Assembly: GCA_902795675.1 (NCBI GenBank)
Contig: CADBLZ010000079.1
Location: 1 to 9,040 of the forward strand
Source of the DNA: an uncultured Erysipelotrichaceae bacterium
Lineage (GTDB): Bacteria; Bacillota_I; Bacilli_A; RF39; UBA660
DNA: 9,040 nt
Direction of reading: 5' to 3'
Of the stretch, positions 6,326-9,040 are shown in pieces. Made by a program: the position numbers and the translations under genes. The notes under the pieces are model-generated. The model ran no database searches and was not told the DNA's origin. It saw nothing but the letters and a program-made list of their open reading frames with translations. Within the stretch, counting starts at the first letter, position 1, and each line of letters begins with the position of its first letter.

Positions 6326-6337
6326 TATATTAGATAA

Positions 6338-6346
6338 TAAGGTGAT
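6338..6346 (+). promoter_or_regulatory. Ribosome site fixing the start at 6351
   Basis: TAAGGTGAT matches the GGTGAT half of the extended Shine-Dalgarno complement and ends 4 bases before the ATG at 6351. In-frame coding upstream to a TTG at 6297 would run through the promoter and has no ribosome site, so 6351 is the start. Confidence 0.75.
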
Positions 6347-6350
6347 AATA

Positions 6351-7358
6351 ATGAGCAAAAAAGTTATTGCTAAAAAGGAACAAGAAGATAAAAAAGATAA
6401 TAAAAAACTATTAATTCTTATTTTATTACTATTATTCCTTTGTTTAAGTTTAGGTTTATATACTTATGCCTGGTTCTCATCTAATAAGAACGCATTAATT
6501 GATACAATTGATATTAATGTTCAAACTGTAACAGGTTTACAAGTATCAGAAGATGCTATTAACTGGGATAATGATATAACAAGAGAAGAATTAATAAACG
6601 CTTATAAAACATATCCTCGTGCTGAAAACCAATTACCAGATACATTAGCTGGTGTAAGTAGTGCTTTAGGTGTTACTAATGGTAAATTAGATATCTTCTA
6701 TGGTTTAATCAGTGAGGAAGGTTATAACAAATATAGTATTCAAGCTGTACCACAAGAAGAAATAAACTGTGTTGGTGATGAAGAATGTGTTGATAAACAC
6801 TACGTAGCATTCGACATCTTCTTACTTACAACAACTCCTGCTGACATTGGTATTACAGCTGAATCATTTGTAAGACCTCAAGAAGGTGCTCAAGATAAAG
6901 GCTCACAAAATGCTGCTCGTGTTGGTTTCGTTGTAGAAGGTAGTGTAGGACCAACAGCTAGTTTAGCTGCCCAAAACTTAAAATCAAATAACAAAGCATT
7001 ACTTTGGGAACCAAACTATGATCGCCATACTGAATTTGGTGTTCAAGCTGCGAAAAATGTTTATGGTATAACAACTACAACAAGTGGAGCTGCAAGAATT
7101 CCTTATAAAGGAATAAATCAACCTTTTAGTGAACATGTTTTACTAACTGAAACTAGAAACAGCCCATACTTCACAACTGTTAATCCAACAGTTGCTACAA
7201 CTGAAACATTTTCTAATAATCAAGCTCTAATGAGAATTCCTGCTGGTATTACTAAAGTAAGAATTTACTTATGGCTTGAAGGTGAAGATGTAGATATGGA
7301 AAATAATGCTGCAGCCAGTCAATTATCATTCAACATCGAGTTAACAATGACTAATTAA
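6351..7358 (+). CDS. Large SipW-type secreted protein, second of a paralogous pair
   Basis: A 335-residue paralogue of the protein at 5115, somewhat shorter. Its N-terminal tail is rich in Lys with interspersed Glu/Asp (KKEQEDKKDNKK, 8-19). It has a Leu-rich segment at about 20-36 and YTYAWFSSNK at 37-46, with SipW-class cleavage likely after Ala40. Shared marks with the paralogue include GLQVSEDAIN, NQLP, a Cys pair (Cys140 and Cys146, the first at the same residue number), HYVAFDIFL, NAARVGFVVEG, WEPNYDRHT, YKGINQP and IPAGITKVRIYLWLEGEDVDMEN with Trp308. The two genes differ mainly in loop lengths, as expected after an old duplication rather than a recent one. It stands alone between its own promoter and terminator. 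Likely an extracellular structural subunit handled by the SipW-like peptidase; this is inferred from the signal and its neighbours. Confidence 0.75.
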   Translation: MSKKVIAKKEQEDKKDNKKLLILILLLLFLCLSLGLYTYAWFSSNKNALIDTIDINVQTVTGLQVSEDAINWDNDITREELINAYKTYPRAENQLPDTLAGVSSALGVTNGKLDIFYGLISEEGYNKYSIQAVPQEEINCVGDEECVDKHYVAFDIFLLTTTPADIGITAESFVRPQEGAQDKGSQNAARVGFVVEGSVGPTASLAAQNLKSNNKALLWEPNYDRHTEFGVQAAKNVYGITTTTSGAARIPYKGINQPFSEHVLLTETRNSPYFTTVNPTVATTETFSNNQALMRIPAGITKVRIYLWLEGEDVDMENNAAASQLSFNIELTMTN

Positions 7359-7383
7359 GATAATCATTTGATTATCTTTTTTA
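7357..7383 (+). terminator. Rho-independent terminator after the second large secreted protein
   Basis: AAGATAATCA / TGATTATCTT form a perfect inverted repeat (9-bp stem, 4-base loop), beginning inside the stop codon and ending in six T. It closes the surface-protein cluster before the flippase gene. Confidence 0.88.
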
Positions 7384-7426
7384 TTTACACTCAAAATACC
7401 ATAAAATACCCAGTAAATCTTATTTA

Positions 7427-7435
7427 TGTTATAAT
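7427..7435 (+). promoter_or_regulatory. Extended -10 promoter of the flippase gene
   Basis: TGTTATAAT is a perfect TGnTATAAT element with the hexamer at 7430-7435. No good -35 is seen 17-18 bases upstream, as is usual for extended -10 promoters. The start near 7442 leaves a leader of about 20 bases. Confidence 0.65.
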
Positions 7436-7447
7436 ATTACTGATTTT

Positions 7448-7452
7448 AGGAG
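7448..7452 (+). promoter_or_regulatory. Ribosome site selecting a GTG start
   Basis: AGGAG (continuing as TGA) lies 8 bases before the GTG at 7461. The next in-frame ATG is well inside the first membrane helix, so GTG is the start. Confidence 0.75.
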
Positions 7453-7460
7453 TGACAAAA

Positions 7461-9040
7461 GTGGCTAAACAAAAATTACGTAAAAATTCATTTGTCGAAG
7501 GTACATTGATTGCTACTGTAGCTATTATAATAACTAAAATAATGGGAATGTTATATGTCATTCCTTTCTATGCGATGGTAGGTGTTACAGGTAGTGCTCT
7601 ATATGCATATGCCTATAATATCTACAATATCTTCTTAGATATTTCATCTGCAGGTTTACCAATAGCTGTATCTAAAATAATAAATGAATACAATACTTTA
7701 GGCATGATGGATGCAAAACAAAGAGCATTCCGTATTGGTAAAAAAATAATGGTCTTCTTAGCTATTATTGTTTTTGTTGTGTTATTTGTTTTCTCTAAAG
7801 ATATAGCTCATTTACTAATAGGTGAACTAGAGGGTGGCAATACTATTGAAGATGTATCTCTAGCTATTAAATCAGTATCATTTGCTATTTTAATAGTACC
7901 ATTCTTAAGTGTAACTAAAGGTTACTTACAAGGACACAAAATACTTAATGTTCCAAGTATCAGTCAAGTAATAGAACAAATAGTAAGAATAACTATCATC
8001 TTATTAGGTAGTTATATAATTATTTATGTAATGAATGAAGATACATCTCTAGCGGTTGATTTATCTGTCTTCGGTGCTTTCGTATCAGGTGTTGCTGCTT
8101 ATGCTTATATCAAACTAAAAATGCGTCATTCTGACTTAGGTGAATTAGATTTAAATAAAGAGTATCCAAAAGATAAAATAACTAATAAAGATATTACTAA
8201 AAAGATTATTAGATATGCTGTCCCATTTGTAATTATAAGTATAGCTGCAAGTATTTACTCATTTACTGACATGACACTTATCCTAAGAACAATGGATTAC
8301 CTAGATTTTAGTGTAATTGATACAGAATTTATAACAAGTGCAGCAACAACGTATGCACCTAAGATTAATATGATTATTACAGCATTTGCTATTGGTATGA
8401 GTGCAAGTTTAATTCCAACTATGGTATCTGCTTATACATTAAAAGATTGGGATGAAGTAAATAGTAAATTTAACCAAGCGTTCCAAATCATCATGTTAAT
8501 ATCTTTACCATTAACAATTGGTATCTCATTACTATCGGCCAGTATCTGGTCAATCTTCTATGGTTACAATGCTATTGGTACTAAGATCTTATCATTAGCT
8601 ATTTTTACAGGTTTTATATCTAACTTCTACATGACTGTTGAAAATAGCTTACAAGGTTTAAACAAATTCAAACTAGTATATCTAACAACTATTCTAGGTT
8701 TAGCTCTAAATCTATGCTTAGATGTTCCTTTAATGTTACTATTTAACAAATTAGGGTTACCACCATATTTAGGAGCTACTACTGCTAGTATAATTGGTTA
8801 CTCTGTAAGTGTTATAATTGCCATGATTAGACTTCGTAAAGAATGTAACATGCATTATGGTAGAACGTTTAAAATTACATTAAGAATATTCTTAGCAACA
8901 TTAATTATGGGTATTGTAGTATTCGTATCTAAAACATTTATCCCAGTAAATTATGATAGTCGTTTATCTTGTATTTTATATTTAGGAATAAATGGTATAA
9001 TAGGAGCACTTGTCTTCACTCTAATAGGTATTAAACTGCA
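7461..9040 (+). CDS. MOP-superfamily flippase, YtgP/MurJ-SpoVB type, 3' end outside the window
   Basis: The frame is open from the GTG to the last base (526 full codons), close to the usual 500-550 residues of the family, so little is missing. The protein is strongly hydrophobic with many membrane helices. The N-terminus is diagnostic: EGTLIATVAIIITKIMGMLY, then VIPFYAMVG, ALYAYAYNIYNIFL and SAGLPIAVSKIINEYNTLG resemble YtgP (MurJ) of Bacillus subtilis and SpoVB. Further family marks are VPFLSVTKGYLQGHK in the first half, an AIGMSASLIPTMVSAY segment in the middle and the GAxxASIIGYSV region late. These proteins flip lipid-linked sugars such as lipid II or polysaccharide units across the membrane. 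I cannot separate a lipid II role from a polysaccharide or spore role by motif reading. It has its own promoter and a terminator before it, so it is probably not part of the surface-protein cluster. Confidence 0.88.
   Translation, partial: MAKQKLRKNSFVEGTLIATVAIIITKIMGMLYVIPFYAMVGVTGSALYAYAYNIYNIFLDISSAGLPIAVSKIINEYNTLGMMDAKQRAFRIGKKIMVFLAIIVFVVLFVFSKDIAHLLIGELEGGNTIEDVSLAIKSVSFAILIVPFLSVTKGYLQGHKILNVPSISQVIEQIVRITIILLGSYIIIYVMNEDTSLAVDLSVFGAFVSGVAAYAYIKLKMRHSDLGELDLNKEYPKDKITNKDITKKIIRYAVPFVIISIAASIYSFTDMTLILRTMDYLDFSVIDTEFITSAATTYAPKINMIITAFAIGMSASLIPTMVSAYTLKDWDEVNSKFNQAFQIIMLISLPLTIGISLLSASIWSIFYGYNAIGTKILSLAIFTGFISNFYMTVENSLQGLNKFKLVYLTTILGLALNLCLDVPLMLLFNKLGLPPYLGATTASIIGYSVSVIIAMIRLRKECNMHYGRTFKITLRIFLATLIMGIVVFVSKTFIPVNYDSRLSCILYLGINGIIGALVFTLIGIKL

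Noticed and set aside
6297..6350. Upstream TTG start extending the second large protein by 18 residues
   Set aside because: The extension would overlap the promoter and has no ribosome site; the ATG at 6351 has TAAGGTGAT just before it and gives a standard signal peptide.
1..9040. Mycoplasma-type genetic code (TGA as Trp)
   Set aside because: The AT richness raised the question, but all Trp codons in the genes are TGG and no in-frame TGA was seen.

Overview
The window is strongly AT-rich and almost fully coding. It has Bacillota-style genes: AAGGAG/GGTGAT ribosome sites, SipW-type secretion and a YtgP/SpoVB-like flippase. Trp is always TGG, no TGA is read in frame, and every complete gene ends in TAA, so the standard bacterial code fits better than a Mycoplasma-type code. 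This suggests an uncultured, AT-rich, gut-type member of Bacilli/Erysipelotrichia (RF39/CAG-like), though placement from sequence alone is only an inference. No tRNA, rRNA, CRISPR array, IS element or gap over 300 bases without a gene was seen.

Layout. (1) 1-3534 (+) is a tight run of four genes with gaps of 10-23 bases. They are the 3' part of a McrB-like AAA+ ATPase, a DUF2357-like protein, a SipW-type (Ser/His) signal peptidase and a TasA/camelysin-like secreted protein. A rho-independent terminator closes the run. (2) 3588-4217 (-) is a single-gene unit for a second SipW-type substrate, with its own extended -10 promoter and a perfect GAAA-loop terminator. (3) 4386-6263 (+) starts at a divergent promoter. 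It holds a membrane-anchored protein and, 12 bases further on, a large secreted protein, then a terminator. (4) 6351-7358 (+) is a paralogue of that large protein with its own promoter and terminator. (5) 7461 to the window end (+) is a MOP-superfamily flippase of the YtgP/MurJ-SpoVB group, cut by the window edge; it has its own promoter and is probably not part of the cluster.

How the genes may work together. The centre of the window looks like a dedicated surface-protein secretion locus. One SipW-like peptidase sits among four proteins with a basic N-terminus, a hydrophobic segment and an aromatic-rich cleavage region (TYAWF, TYAKY or TFGWF). A fifth protein keeps its N-terminal membrane helix but lacks that motif. 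By analogy with tapA-sipW-tasA of Bacillus subtilis these may be subunits of a surface fibre or matrix. Four of the five share a C-terminal Trp-(Leu/Val)-Glu-Gly motif that ties otherwise different proteins together. The most unusual point is that the peptidase and first substrate lie directly behind a McrB-like ATPase and a DUF2357 protein, a pair normally linked to type IV-like restriction. Whether this is a functional union or a chance neighbourhood cannot be settled from one window.
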